DNA from: an uncultured Cohaesibacter sp.
GTDB taxonomy: Bacteria; Pseudomonadota; Alphaproteobacteria; Rhizobiales; Cohaesibacteraceae
Direction: 5' to 3'
Assembly: GCF_963666525.1 (NCBI RefSeq)
Contig: NZ_OY762905.1
Span: 2,462,001-2,526,000, forward strand
Length of the DNA stretch: 64,000 nucleotides
The notes beneath the pieces were generated by a model. The model had not been told where the DNA came from. It worked only from the letters and a program-made list of their open reading frames with translations, and searched no databases. Position numbers and translations under genes: made by a program. Shown piece by piece: positions 46,031 to 54,545 of this stretch. Position 1 is the stretch's first letter. Each line of letters starts with the position of its first letter.

Positions 46031-46783
46031 CTAGATGCGATGAAACGTCAGATATTGCGGCTTTCTGCCTTCGCGAAAAGCTTTGGCTTCATAGCGGGTA
46101 CGCTGCCAGTCGGGCCAGGCAACCAGCCTTTCTTCCGGTGTTGAAACCCTTTCTTCCAGCGCATCACAGCGGCCAACGTGATCGAGCGTCCAGCTGACAT
46201 AGGTCTCGATATCGGAGGCAAAGCGGAAGATGCCGCCCGGCTTGAGCACCCGGGCGATGCGCTCGAGATTGCGGTCCGAGACAAAACGCCGCTTCCAGTG
46301 GCGCTTCTTGTGCCACGGATCGGGATAAAGCAGGAACACCTTGTCGAGAGAGGCTTCCGGCAGCCAGTCCAGGATATGCGCCGCATCCTCGTCATAGATG
46401 CGGATATTCTCCAGCGCCTTTTCCTCGATCACCGCCAGTGCCTTGACCACGCCGTTGACAAACGGTTCGCAGCCGATGAGTCCAATCTCCCGGTTCGTGT
46501 CTGCCTGGCGGACGAGGTGTTCGCCGCCGCCAAAACCGATTTCCATCCAGACCTCCTTGGGGCCATGGTCAAACAGCGCCGTTGCGGAGCTGATGGGACG
46601 GGTCGGGTTGAGGCTGATCTTTGGCAACAGCTCGTCAATCAGCCGCTGCTGGGACGGGCTGAGCGACTTTCCCTTGCGGCGACCGAAGAAACTGGTCTCG
46701 ATCTGCTTCTCGATCAGACGGGATTGGGACGGGCGGAATTTGGGCAATTCGGGAAAGTCTGGACTCATGGATGTGGACTGCAT
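46031..46783 (-). CDS. trmB: tRNA (guanine(46)-N7)-methyltransferase TrmB
   Basis: TrmB makes m7G46 in the variable loop of tRNA with SAM. The 250-residue product has WMEIGFGGGEHLV, LIGCEPFVNGV and the signature LLYPDPWHKKRHWKRRFV, with the Asp/Trp/His/Lys pattern of the family, and a C-terminal TRYEAKAFREGR motif. ATG 46783 is used; an ATG five codons in (46768) is equally plausible, and neither has a clear Shine-Dalgarno. It follows metK, the supplier of its SAM, by 152 bp. Confidence 0.94.
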   Translation of the reverse strand: MQSTSMSPDFPELPKFRPSQSRLIEKQIETSFFGRRKGKSLSPSQQRLIDELLPKISLNPTRPISSATALFDHGPKEVWMEIGFGGGEHLVRQADTNREIGLIGCEPFVNGVVKALAVIEEKALENIRIYDEDAAHILDWLPEASLDKVFLLYPDPWHKKRHWKRRFVSDRNLERIARVLKPGGIFRFASDIETYVSWTLDHVGRCDALEERVSTPEERLVAWPDWQRTRYEAKAFREGRKPQYLTFHRI

Positions 46784-46843
46784 GCAACTAGTTGGCTTAC
46801 GGGGGGCAAAGGATGATCGGCGCGCTGCCGAAAATAGCAGTTT

Positions 46844-46894
46844 GGCCTGCCCGGTTCATGATGCATCGTGAAAACACATCCGTCCGGGCAGGCC
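46844..46894 (-). repeat. Extragenic palindrome between metK and trmB
   Basis: GGCCTGCCCGG (46844-46854) pairs perfectly over 11 bp with CCGGGCAGGCC (46884-46894). The loop contains a second near-palindrome centred on GATGCATC (TTCAtGATGCATCgTGAA). There is no adjacent T-run, so it is not a canonical terminator; it may stabilise the metK 3' end. Confidence 0.6.
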
Positions 46895-46935
46895 AGAATC
46901 AGCTCTGTCGTGGTCCTGTGGCTGGGCCGAAGCCG

Positions 46936-48108
46936 TCAGCCGATGGCCTTCTGAAGGGCGTCGACGATATCGGTCTTCTCCCAGGAGAAGCCACCGTCTG
47001 CCTCCGGCTCACGGCCAAAGTGGCCATAGGCTGCGGTGCGCTCGTAAATCGGCTTGTTGAGGCCGAGATGGGTGCGGATGCCGCGCGGCGTCAGGGGAAC
47101 GGTAGCCCAAAGGGCCTTTTCGATCACGGAGTCACGAACCGTGCCGGTGCCGTAGGTGTCCACATAAAGCGACAGCGGTTCGGAAACGCCGATGGCATAG
47201 GCCAGCTGGATCGAGCAGCGGTCGGCATAGCCGGCTGCAACCACGTTCTTGGCCAGATAGCGGGCAACATAGGCGGCCGAGCGGTCAACCTTGGTCGGGT
47301 CCTTGCCCGAGAATGCACCGCCGCCATGGGGCGCAGCACCGCCGTAGGTGTCGACAATGATCTTGCGGCCCGTGAGGCCAGCGTCGCCGTCGGGTCCGCC
47401 AATGACGAACTTGCCGGTCGGGTTGACGTGCCACACGGTCTTTTCCGTCAGCCAGCCTTCAGGCAGCGCATCGGTGATATAGGGCGTAACGATCTCGCGA
47501 ATGTCGGAAGAGGTGAGGCTGCCATCGAAATGCTGGGTCGAGAGCACGACCGAGGCAACATCCACCGGCTTGCCGTCGACATAGCGCAGGGTCAACTGGC
47601 TCTTGGCGTCCGGGCCGAGACGGGTTTCGGCGCCAGAATGGCGCGCTTCGGCGATCAGGCGCAGGATCTTGTGGGCGTAGAGGATCGGAGCCGGCATCAG
47701 CTCGGGGGTTTCATTGACGGCATAGCCGAACATGATTCCCTGGTCGCCAGCGCCTTCATCCTTGCCCTCGGCTTCATCGACGCCCTGAGCGATATCTGCA
47801 GATTGCTCATGCACATAGATATCGATGTCTGCCTTTTCCCAATGGAAGCCGTCCTGTTCATAGCCGATTTCGCGGATCACGCGACGGGCGGCCTTTTCCA
47901 TCAGATGGCTGTCGATTTCGGCAGGCCCCCGGACCTCGCCAGCAAGAACGACCTTGTTGGTTGTGGCCATGGTTTCGACAGCACAGCGCGCATGCGGATC
48001 AGCTTTGATGAACTCGTCAACGATCGCGTCTGAGATACGGTCACAGATCTTGTCCGGATGTCCTTCGGATACGGACTCACTGGTAAACAGATATTCTTTA
48101 CGGGCCAT
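46936..48108 (-). CDS. metK: S-adenosylmethionine synthetase
   Basis: MetK makes SAM from methionine and ATP. The 390-residue protein has the ATP-site [18 protein letters not shown], the methionine/ATP motif [31 protein letters not shown] and the P-loop-like [19 protein letters not shown], all intact. It lies between the PraR/PhrR-like regulator and trmB. The 390-bp upstream region contains two interleaved inverted repeats close to the start codon, suggesting RNA-level control. Confidence 0.98.
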   Translation of the reverse strand: MARKEYLFTSESVSEGHPDKICDRISDAIVDEFIKADPHARCAVETMATTNKVVLAGEVRGPAEIDSHLMEKAARRVIREIGYEQDGFHWEKADIDIYVHEQSADIAQGVDEAEGKDEGAGDQGIMFGYAVNETPELMPAPILYAHKILRLIAEARHSGAETRLGPDAKSQLTLRYVDGKPVDVASVVLSTQHFDGSLTSSDIREIVTPYITDALPEGWLTEKTVWHVNPTGKFVIGGPDGDAGLTGRKIIVDTYGGAAPHGGGAFSGKDPTKVDRSAAYVARYLAKNVVAAGYADRCSIQLAYAIGVSEPLSLYVDTYGTGTVRDSVIEKALWATVPLTPRGIRTHLGLNKPIYERTAAYGHFGREPEADGGFSWEKTDIVDALQKAIG

Positions 48109-48124
48109 GGGGAATGTCTTTTTC

Positions 48125-48169
48125 TGTGATATAAAGGTTTCTGCATGTCGTTATCACATCAAGAAACCT
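48125..48169 (-). promoter_or_regulatory. Interleaved inverted repeats in the metK 5' leader
   Basis: In the RNA sense (minus strand) AGGTTTCT (48169-48162) pairs with AGAAACCT (48142-48135), 8 bp, and TGTGATA (48158-48152) pairs with TATCACA (48131-48125), 7 bp. The arms are interleaved, so they form either an H-type pseudoknot or two exclusive hairpins. The last arm ends 16 nt before the metK ATG. Confidence 0.5.
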
Positions 48170-48407
48170 GACGCAATGCAAAGAAAAACCGCCATTTGCG
48201 AATTCTTGTCCAACAACTTGAGAAATCTGGGATTCTTTGTCAGGGAGAAGATGCGGGCGGCAGCCGCAGTGATCATTTGGCAGGATCGCTACCAGCCGAC
48301 AAGGCGCAGGTAACGGCACGCTCAAAGCTGATCAGGGCGCCATTGCGGGCAGACAAACGGGTGCCGCAACCGGGCCCTTCGGAAACGCCTTATGGAAGCC
48401 CGGAACA

Positions 48408-48450
48408 GAAAAGGAGTGGCCGGGTGACACGCTGTGCCCCAACCACTCCT
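48408..48450 (-). terminator. Terminator after praR/phrR
   Basis: GGAGTGG (48413-48419) pairs with CCACTCC (48443-48449); read on the minus strand the stem is followed by TTTTC. It separates the regulator gene from metK. Confidence 0.7.
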
Positions 48451-48498
48451 CTTGAAAGATAGCGACATCTGCTGAACGCATGGCTCGAACAAACGTGC

Positions 48499-48912
48499 TT
48501 AGCTCTCTGCGTCCTCTCCGGCGATTTCGCGGACCAGTTCCACGATCTTGCGTCGCACTTTCTGGTCTTTGATCTGTACGAAGGAGCGGTTCAACTGCAA
48601 ACCTTCTGAAGAGGACAGGAAGTCGATAACGTAGTTTTCCGACTTCGATTCGGCGAGGCCCTGAGCTTCTTGGGGGGTACCTGGGGCATCTTCGAAGAAA
48701 AAGGAAACGGGTACCTCCAGCACGGTTGCGATGTGCTGAAGACGGCTTGCGCCTATACGGTTGGTCCCTTTTTCATATTTTTGGATCTGCTGGAATGTAA
48801 TGCCCAGATGCTCTCCAAGTTTTTCTTGGCTCATAGAAAGCATCATACGGCGAAGCCGGACACGACTTCCAACATAGACGTCAATTGGGTTCGGTGCTTT
48901 TTTACTGGCCAT
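48499..48912 (-). CDS. praR: XRE-family regulator of the PraR/PhrR type
   Basis: DNA-binding regulator with a Cro/CI helix-turn-helix. From ATG 48912 it has 137 residues: HTH about 14-70 (GSRVRLRRMMLSMSQEKLGE ... ITFQQIQKYEKGTNRIGASRL), then a C-terminal region without known domain. This sequence and its place beside lnt (actA) and metK match PhrR of Sinorhizobium (low-pH induced) and PraR of Azorhizobium/Rhizobium, which control surface and symbiosis functions. A start 14 codons upstream (48954) is less likely. An inverted repeat GACGTGT/ACACGTC lies 20 bp upstream, possibly an autoregulatory operator. Confidence 0.88.
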   Translation of the reverse strand: MASKKAPNPIDVYVGSRVRLRRMMLSMSQEKLGEHLGITFQQIQKYEKGTNRIGASRLQHIATVLEVPVSFFFEDAPGTPQEAQGLAESKSENYVIDFLSSSEGLQLNRSFVQIKDQKVRRKIVELVREIAGEDAES

Positions 48913-48932
48913 TTGGCTCTCTTTTTTGTTTT

Positions 48933-48969
48933 GACGTGTTGTTCTGTGTGACAAATTTTTTTACACGTC
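48933..48969. promoter_or_regulatory. Inverted repeat upstream of praR/phrR
   Basis: GACGTGT (48933-48939) and ACACGTC (48963-48969), perfect over 7 bp with a 23-bp spacer, each followed closely by GTTCTG on the plus strand. Candidate operator for the adjacent XRE repressor. Confidence 0.35.
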
Positions 48970-49092
48970 GTTCTGGTTATTTGCGGGTTCCGCTCCCCGC
49001 GTTTTATCCTGTAAACCGGATGCGCCTTTTGCTATAGAGAACAGGATTTTACAATAGTGCCGTGTATTAACGCTATATGTCAATTATTACAA

Positions 49093-50682
49093 TTAGGGGA
49101 TTCGGGATTTTCTTTGGTTGATTAATGTAAAGCCAACGGTCAACAACCATAGGAATAGAAACATTTGGTCACCAAATTTTTCATAGATGGTTGGCGGCAG
49201 GGCACCTGGTACGGTGGCCTGCAGAATGCCATCGGTCTCCAGATCCAGCTTTTGAACGATCCTGCCCATGGGGTCTATGACTGCCGAAATGCCTGTATTT
49301 GCAGCACGAATGACCGGAAGCCCGGTTTCAATCGCACGCATGCGGGCCAGATGCATATGCTGCCAGGGGCCAGCGGTTGAGCCAAACCAGGCGTCATTCG
49401 TAACATTTACAATCATGTCTGCGCCTGCCGGATAGGATCGAATCTCGCTGGGAAAGGCGATTTCGTAGCAAATCAAAGGTAGAATTTTCCCCAGTTTATC
49501 GTCTCCGAGCAGCTTTCTTTTCGCTCCGGCGGTAAATCCGGACGCCTGCTCGGCCAGATGGCCAAGGCCAATCGCCTTCAACCAGTCCAGCATCGGCAGG
49601 TATTCTCCGAACGGCACCAGATGGACTTTGTCATAGGAGGCGACGATCAGGCCGTCTCCGGCCATCTGGTAGATGGAATTGTAAACTTGTTCTTCATTGG
49701 TAAAATTGGTTTCCCGGCGGATGGCTCCGGTCATCAATGTCGCCTTGTCGGGCAGGGCTTCCGCGATGGCGGTCAGACCGTTTGGCTGCTCGATCAGATA
49801 GAAGGGAACAGCCGTCTCCGGCCAGACGAAAAGGTCCACATCCTCAAGCGGAGTGCTCTCCTGATCAAGGGTGGTCAGTGCCAGCAGACGACTGAAGATC
49901 CATGACCGGTTTTCCGGCTTCCACTTCTCTTTCTGAGCGATGTTGGGCTGGATGATCCGCACGACGACGGGCTTGTCTGCGGTTGGAACAGGCTGGCTCA
50001 GCCTTTGCAAGCCATAGACCAGCTGGCCCGCAAACAGCAATACGGCGATCGCTGTCAGCGATAGTCCTGTCTTGCGATGCTCGGGGCCGGAAAAGACGAA
50101 TACCGGCAAAGCAAAGAGGATGGGTGCCAGCAGCGCCATACTCTGGGAACCGACCAGCGCAAGGGCCTGCATCGTCACCGCATGCGAGGTCAGCGCCTGG
50201 CCGATGCCGCCCCATGGCAACCCTGTGAAAATGGTTCCACGGAGCCACTCCATGGCCGACCAGCTCAGCGCCAGCCAGAGGACACGCAGTGGCGAGGCCG
50301 ACCAGACCGGCGCAACGAGACCGGCAGCCAGTGCCCAGAACAGAGCGAGCCCGGCGGCGAAAAAGAAGATGGCAAAGGGCATCATCCAGCCGTAGGTGTC
50401 GGCCTCGACAAGGAAGGATGCGCCGATCCAGTAGAAGGTGAAGAGAAAGAAGCCAAGGCCGAAGCTCCAGCCGACCCGGACCATCGACCAGAAGGCCTGT
50501 CTGGGGCTTTTGCCCAGCGCTGCGGAATCCATGAGCCAGATGAACATCGGGATCGAGACCCAGAGCAGCGGGAACCATCCCAACGGCGCCTGCGCAAGGC
50601 TCGACAGCGCGCCAAATACAAAGGCGATGAGCAGACGGCGCCAGCCATCTAGCAGAACAAGACTGGATATCAGAAACGCCAT
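49093..50682 (-). CDS. lnt: Apolipoprotein N-acyltransferase
   Basis: Lnt adds the third acyl chain to the N-terminal Cys of lipoproteins in the inner membrane (ActA in Sinorhizobium). The 529-residue protein has several N-terminal membrane segments (about 10-210) and a periplasmic nitrilase-type domain with Glu (VWPETAVPF), Lys (YDKVHLVPFGEYLP) and Cys (PLICYEIAFPSEI) of the triad, then a C-terminal membrane helix. In related genomes lnt directly follows corC; here about 8 kb separate them. Confidence 0.96.
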   Translation of the reverse strand: MAFLISSLVLLDGWRRLLIAFVFGALSSLAQAPLGWFPLLWVSIPMFIWLMDSAALGKSPRQAFWSMVRVGWSFGLGFFLFTFYWIGASFLVEADTYGWMMPFAIFFFAAGLALFWALAAGLVAPVWSASPLRVLWLALSWSAMEWLRGTIFTGLPWGGIGQALTSHAVTMQALALVGSQSMALLAPILFALPVFVFSGPEHRKTGLSLTAIAVLLFAGQLVYGLQRLSQPVPTADKPVVVRIIQPNIAQKEKWKPENRSWIFSRLLALTTLDQESTPLEDVDLFVWPETAVPFYLIEQPNGLTAIAEALPDKATLMTGAIRRETNFTNEEQVYNSIYQMAGDGLIVASYDKVHLVPFGEYLPMLDWLKAIGLGHLAEQASGFTAGAKRKLLGDDKLGKILPLICYEIAFPSEIRSYPAGADMIVNVTNDAWFGSTAGPWQHMHLARMRAIETGLPVIRAANTGISAVIDPMGRIVQKLDLETDGILQATVPGALPPTIYEKFGDQMFLFLWLLTVGFTLINQRKSRIP

Positions 50683-50740
50683 GAGTTGGGGCCGCTCGGC
50701 AAAGAATCAGAACAGGATCGTTCGCCCATTGGTATAGGAG

Positions 50741-50763
50741 TTGATTGCTTCAATCAAAGCAAT
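50741..50763. promoter_or_regulatory. Palindrome upstream of lnt
   Basis: TTGATTG (50741-50747) and CAATCAA (50751-50757) are separated by CTT; an overlapping repeat ATTGCTT (50744-50750) / AAGCAAT (50757-50763) extends it. It lies 59 bp upstream of the lnt start, at promoter distance. The spacing does not fit an FNR/FixK box (TTGAT-N4-ATCAA). Confidence 0.4.
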
Positions 50764-50853
50764 ATTGGCCAGAATCTTGCCCAAACCAGCGCGGCTCTGA
50801 CCCTCCGGCGCTTTTGCCCGGAAAAGCCGGATCGTGGGTGTGGCCTGATGAAA

Positions 50854-52422
50854 TCAGGCGCAGAGATAGGGATTGCGGATCAAATGGAGCTTCTGGGCTG
50901 GCTCTGGAGCGGTTTCGCTCCGGGTCATTTCAAAGCCGGGTTCGGCGTCGATATCCCGCGGGCGGCCCAGATAGTAGCCCTGTGCCTCCTGACAGCCGGC
51001 GATGCGCAGCATTTCCAGCGTTTCCTTGTCCTCGATGCCTTCTGCCAGAATCTCGATGTCCAGGCTTCGGCCAATGCCGATCATCGCCGAGATGATAGCC
51101 ATGTTGCCGTTGCTGGTTGTCAGGTCGCGGACGAAGGATCGGTCGATCTTGATCTTGTCAATCGGGAAGGATGACAGATAGCTCAGGGAAGAATAGCCGG
51201 TCCCGAAATCGTCAAGAGCGATCGTAATGCCCATTTCGCGCAATTGCTTGAGGGTTTCGATCGTGCGCTTGTTGCTCTGGATGAACAGGCTTTCGGTCAC
51301 TTCCAGTTCCAGCCGTTCCGGCGGCAGGCCGGTATCCTTGAGGATGCTGACCACCATCTGCACCAGATCCGTCTTCTTGAACTGGATCGGTGACAGATTG
51401 ACCGCGACCCGCAAGGGTTGAGCCCATTGCGCCGCCCTTTTGCAGGATTCGCGCAGGGCGAATTCGGACAGGGGCAGAATGAGGCCATTGCGCTCGGCAA
51501 TCTGGATGAAGGTTTCCGGCGAGATCCAGCCTCTGGTCGGATGCTGCCATCGCATCAGGGCCTCAAAGCCTGTCTGCTTGCCGGTTGCGATGCAGAACTG
51601 TGGCTGGAAATGCAGCTTGAATTCGCCAAGGGCAATGGATTTTCCCATCTCCTGCGAAATCTCGTGATCCAGATGGGCGCGGACATCCTGGCGCTGTTCA
51701 AAGCAGCAGATCTGGTTGCGGCCATCCTGCTTGGCGCGCAGCAGCGCCAGTTTGGCCTTCTGCAACAGGGCGCCAACCCGGTAGCCGTGTTTTGGGAACT
51801 GCACATAGCCACCGGAAACCGTGATGTCGATCGGGCGGCCATGGAAGCGATATGGCTGTTTGAGATAGGAATGCAGGATCTGGATGCGCTGCTCAAACGA
51901 GGTGCTGGTGCCAAGCTGGTCGATGACAATGGCAAATTCATTACCCGACAGACGCGCCACCATGCTCTTGTCCTGCTGGAAGTGCGAAAGACGCTGGGCG
52001 AACTCCTGCAACAGTAGATCCCCATTCTCGGTGCCAAGGATGGTATCAAGTTCCTTGAAGCGATCGATATCGATTAGCAGCAGGGCAAAGGGCGTATTCT
52101 GATACTCTGCGCATTTGAGGCGCTGGTAGACCGCCGAGAGAAAGAGCTGGCGATTTGACAGATCCGTCAGGCTGTCCCGCGATTTGATCTCGTCAATGAC
52201 GCGGCGCATGGTGTCGCGGCGGCGCTTTTGGGCCAGATCAACGAACACATAATAATAGGCAACTAGCCCTGTCAGAACGATGAGAGGAATCTGCCTGACG
52301 GCGTTGCTCTGATGGTTTGACACCAGCAGCGCCAGAACGAGAATGGCCAGAAAGACGATGAATTTGCTCTTCACGCCTGTATCCGGATCAATCGGCTTGT
52401 AAGTGGTCGACGGTTCCTTCAT
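50854..52422 (-). CDS. GGDEF-EAL protein with degenerate GGDEF (probable c-di-GMP phosphodiesterase)
   Basis: Inner-membrane signalling protein. From ATG 52422 it has 522 residues: two membrane segments (about 21-34, 45-60), a GGDEF domain whose motif reads SGNEF (159-163) and whose substrate Asn is Asp (FKELDTILG), and an EAL domain with intact E287-A-L and the metal/catalytic set VAVNLSPIQF, LELEVTES, DDFGTGYSSL, KIDRSFV, EGIEDKE, QGYYLGRP. So cyclase activity is unlikely while c-di-GMP hydrolysis is likely. It aligns without gaps to the next gene through EAL, so the pair arose by tandem duplication. Confidence 0.9.
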   Translation of the reverse strand: MKEPSTTYKPIDPDTGVKSKFIVFLAILVLALLVSNHQSNAVRQIPLIVLTGLVAYYYVFVDLAQKRRRDTMRRVIDEIKSRDSLTDLSNRQLFLSAVYQRLKCAEYQNTPFALLLIDIDRFKELDTILGTENGDLLLQEFAQRLSHFQQDKSMVARLSGNEFAIVIDQLGTSTSFEQRIQILHSYLKQPYRFHGRPIDITVSGGYVQFPKHGYRVGALLQKAKLALLRAKQDGRNQICCFEQRQDVRAHLDHEISQEMGKSIALGEFKLHFQPQFCIATGKQTGFEALMRWQHPTRGWISPETFIQIAERNGLILPLSEFALRESCKRAAQWAQPLRVAVNLSPIQFKKTDLVQMVVSILKDTGLPPERLELEVTESLFIQSNKRTIETLKQLREMGITIALDDFGTGYSSLSYLSSFPIDKIKIDRSFVRDLTTSNGNMAIISAMIGIGRSLDIEILAEGIEDKETLEMLRIAGCQEAQGYYLGRPRDIDAEPGFEMTRSETAPEPAQKLHLIRNPYLCA

Positions 52423-52749
52423 TGGACTGCTCTTTTTAGCCAAACCTGTCAACAAACTTAGTTGAATTTTCTGAAGAAACAGGGAATTTTGTTGGTTAAC
52501 GAACCGTTCCAAACTATATCAACAGCAATTATACATAGTTTATACAAATAATCAGACACTATAGTGCGGCTGTCTTGATGGATCTTGATGCAAAAGTGCA
52601 ATGAGTGCACGAAGTCTTGTGATCGTGGCAAAACGATAGGGTGCCTGCAGGATCTTCTTTGGCTGGGAGAAACGGAATTCTGCGTGGAAAAGTGCAAAGA
52701 TGTGCAGCCGCCTGTCGTCAAAAAAGGCGGATTGTCCCGCCTCTTCTCG
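52423..52749. other. Region between the two GGDEF-EAL genes
   Basis: About 327 bp. It holds the terminator of the upstream paralogue (52719-52742) and an AT-rich stretch with a minus-strand -10-like TATAAT (52528-52533) but no good -35, probably the promoter of the downstream paralogue. Confidence 0.4.
52719..52742 (-). terminator. Terminator of the second GGDEF-EAL gene
   Basis: On the minus strand AGGCGG pairs with CCGCCT around GACAAT, followed by a run of T (52719-52725 on the plus strand are A). It begins 8 bp after the stop. Confidence 0.85.
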
Positions 52750-54282
52750 TTACGCAACGGCAGACCGGGCCGGTTCTACAGGCTGCATTTCCTCTCCGGG
52801 CTCGGCGGCGATGTCCCGTGGCTTGCCCAGCAGGAAGCCCTGGGCCTGATCCACACCGGCAAGGCGCAGGATATCATAGGTCTGTTGGTCCTCGATCCCT
52901 TCCGCCGTGATCTGCATGTTCAGGCTCTTGCCCATCCCGATGACTGCCGAAATGATCGCCATCGAGCTGTCGTCGGTGGCCAGATTCTTGACGAACGACT
53001 GGTCGATCTTGATCTTGTCGAACGGAAAGCTGGTCAGATAGGCGAGAGATGAATAGCCAGTTCCGAAATCATCGAGCGCAATCGAAATACCCTTCCGCTG
53101 CAAGTGCAGCAGATCCGAAGAAACTGAATCGTTGATATCGATGAACAGGCTTTCCGTCACCTCGAGCTCCAGCCGTTTGGGATCCAGCCCGGTTTCCAGA
53201 AGAACGTCGGTGACCAGTTCTGAAATGACACATTGGCGCATCTGGATAGGCGACAGGTTGACGGCGACCTTGAGCGGGTTGACCCATTGGGACGCTATCT
53301 GGCAGGCCTCACGCAGGACAAACTCGGAAAGTGGCAGGATCAGACCGTTCTGCTCGGCAATCGGAATGAAATCCGACGGTGAAATCATGCCGCGGTCCTT
53401 GTGCCGCCAGCGAACCAGAGCTTCGAAACCGGTCTGCTTGCCGGTCGCAAAGCTGAACTGCGGCTGAAAATAGACTGCGAACTCACCCTCTTGCAGGGCG
53501 CGGTCCATGTCCTGCGACAGGAAATGATAGTTCATCATCTTGGAGTCGGCGATTTCGTCGTAGCAGCAGACCCTGTTGTGGCCTTCCTTCTTGGCGCGCT
53601 GCAGGGCGAAATAGGCGTTCTGGTTGAGACTTTCCGGGTCGCGGCCGTCGTCGGGGAAAAGGGTCGTGCCGACCGATACGGTCAACTCGATCGACTGCTT
53701 GTTGCACATATAGGTCTTGTAGAGTGCATCGAAGAATTTGCGGACTTCTGCGTGAAGGCTCACATTGGTGCCGGTGTAAGGCATGATGAGAGCAAATTCA
53801 TCGCCGCCAATGCGGGCCGCGTCGCCATCCTTCTTGGCCAGCTTGCTCAGGCGTTCGGAAAACTGTTGCAACAGCTGATCGGCAGAGCTGTAGCCCAGAA
53901 ATGCGTTCAGCTCCTTAAAGCGGTCAAGATCAAGCAGTAGGAGGATAAAAGGATCGCTCTTGCTGCTCTCCATGCGTTCTTTCAGGTGGCGTTGAAAGGC
54001 TTCCCGGTTGGCAAGCCCGGTCAGCTTGTCCTTGGCAGCAAGTGTTCCGATGGCCTGTACGGCCGCCATGCGGGAACTGTTCAGCTGCAGCAGGACCACA
54101 CAGGACAACATGGAGATCACCGCAATCGTGGCGAGCTGTACCATCGATTGCGTTTCGGCGTCGCGATTCTGAAAGATGACAGATACCGTTATGGCGCAAA
54201 CAAAGTTGGCTACAAGCAAAACTGCCAGTGCCGCGATTTCCTTGCCGAACAGGCGGTCATGTTTGGAGAAAAAGCCGATCAT
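52750..54282 (-). CDS. GGDEF-EAL protein with intact motifs
   Basis: Inner-membrane c-di-GMP enzyme. The 510-residue product has two membrane segments (about 15-37, 48-67), a GGDEF domain with intact GGDEF (159-163) and FKELN, but no RxxD inhibitory site five residues ahead, and an EAL domain with E287-A-L and NLSPIQM, EVTES, DDFGTGYSSL, KIDQSFV, EGIEDQQ. Both activities are possible; bifunctional proteins usually have one dominate. Upstream paralogue of the SGNEF protein, each with its own terminator/promoter signals. No sensory domain beyond the membrane region. Confidence 0.9.
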   Translation of the reverse strand: MIGFFSKHDRLFGKEIAALAVLLVANFVCAITVSVIFQNRDAETQSMVQLATIAVISMLSCVVLLQLNSSRMAAVQAIGTLAAKDKLTGLANREAFQRHLKERMESSKSDPFILLLLDLDRFKELNAFLGYSSADQLLQQFSERLSKLAKKDGDAARIGGDEFALIMPYTGTNVSLHAEVRKFFDALYKTYMCNKQSIELTVSVGTTLFPDDGRDPESLNQNAYFALQRAKKEGHNRVCCYDEIADSKMMNYHFLSQDMDRALQEGEFAVYFQPQFSFATGKQTGFEALVRWRHKDRGMISPSDFIPIAEQNGLILPLSEFVLREACQIASQWVNPLKVAVNLSPIQMRQCVISELVTDVLLETGLDPKRLELEVTESLFIDINDSVSSDLLHLQRKGISIALDDFGTGYSSLAYLTSFPFDKIKIDQSFVKNLATDDSSMAIISAVIGMGKSLNMQITAEGIEDQQTYDILRLAGVDQAQGFLLGKPRDIAAEPGEEMQPVEPARSAVA

Positions 54283-54466
54283 ACTACGCTCCGGAGCCCG
54301 ATATTGGACAGGACCTTACAACAGACAAGCTAATTCCGGCCTAAGAGGCGTGGTAAACAATCCCTTGTTACGGGATCATGACTTGACGCCCAAAGATAAA
54401 GCGCCAGGTTGGGGCAATAGGAGACGGATGTCGCGATGTATTCGCAACTGAATTGTCGATGAGGAA

Positions 54467-54492
54467 CAAAAAAGAGGGAAGACCCCTCTTTT
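54467..54492 (-). terminator. Terminator after fabI
   Basis: GAGGG (54474-54478) and CCCTC (54484-54488) with AAAAAA/TTTT flanks, 54 bp after the fabI stop. Confidence 0.7.
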
Positions 54493-54545
54493 ATTCTTTG
54501 CAGTCAGGAAAAGGCAGCGGGCAAGGCTGTGCTGCACTTGCCGCG

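Larger units (their letters stand above)
48109..48498. other. metK leader region
   Basis: About 390 bp between praR/phrR and metK, no gene. It contains the praR terminator (48408-48450) and the interleaved repeats (48125-48169). I found no match to the sequence cores of known SAM riboswitches. Confidence 0.5.

Noticed and set aside
48125-48498. Known SAM-II or SAM/SAH riboswitch in the metK leader
   Set aside because: The conserved core sequences of these classes are not seen; only pseudoknot-type topology is shared, so it is reported as an unassigned structure.
50741-50757. FNR/FixK box upstream of lnt
   Set aside because: Half sites TTGAT and ATCAA are 7 bp apart, not the 4 bp of the consensus.
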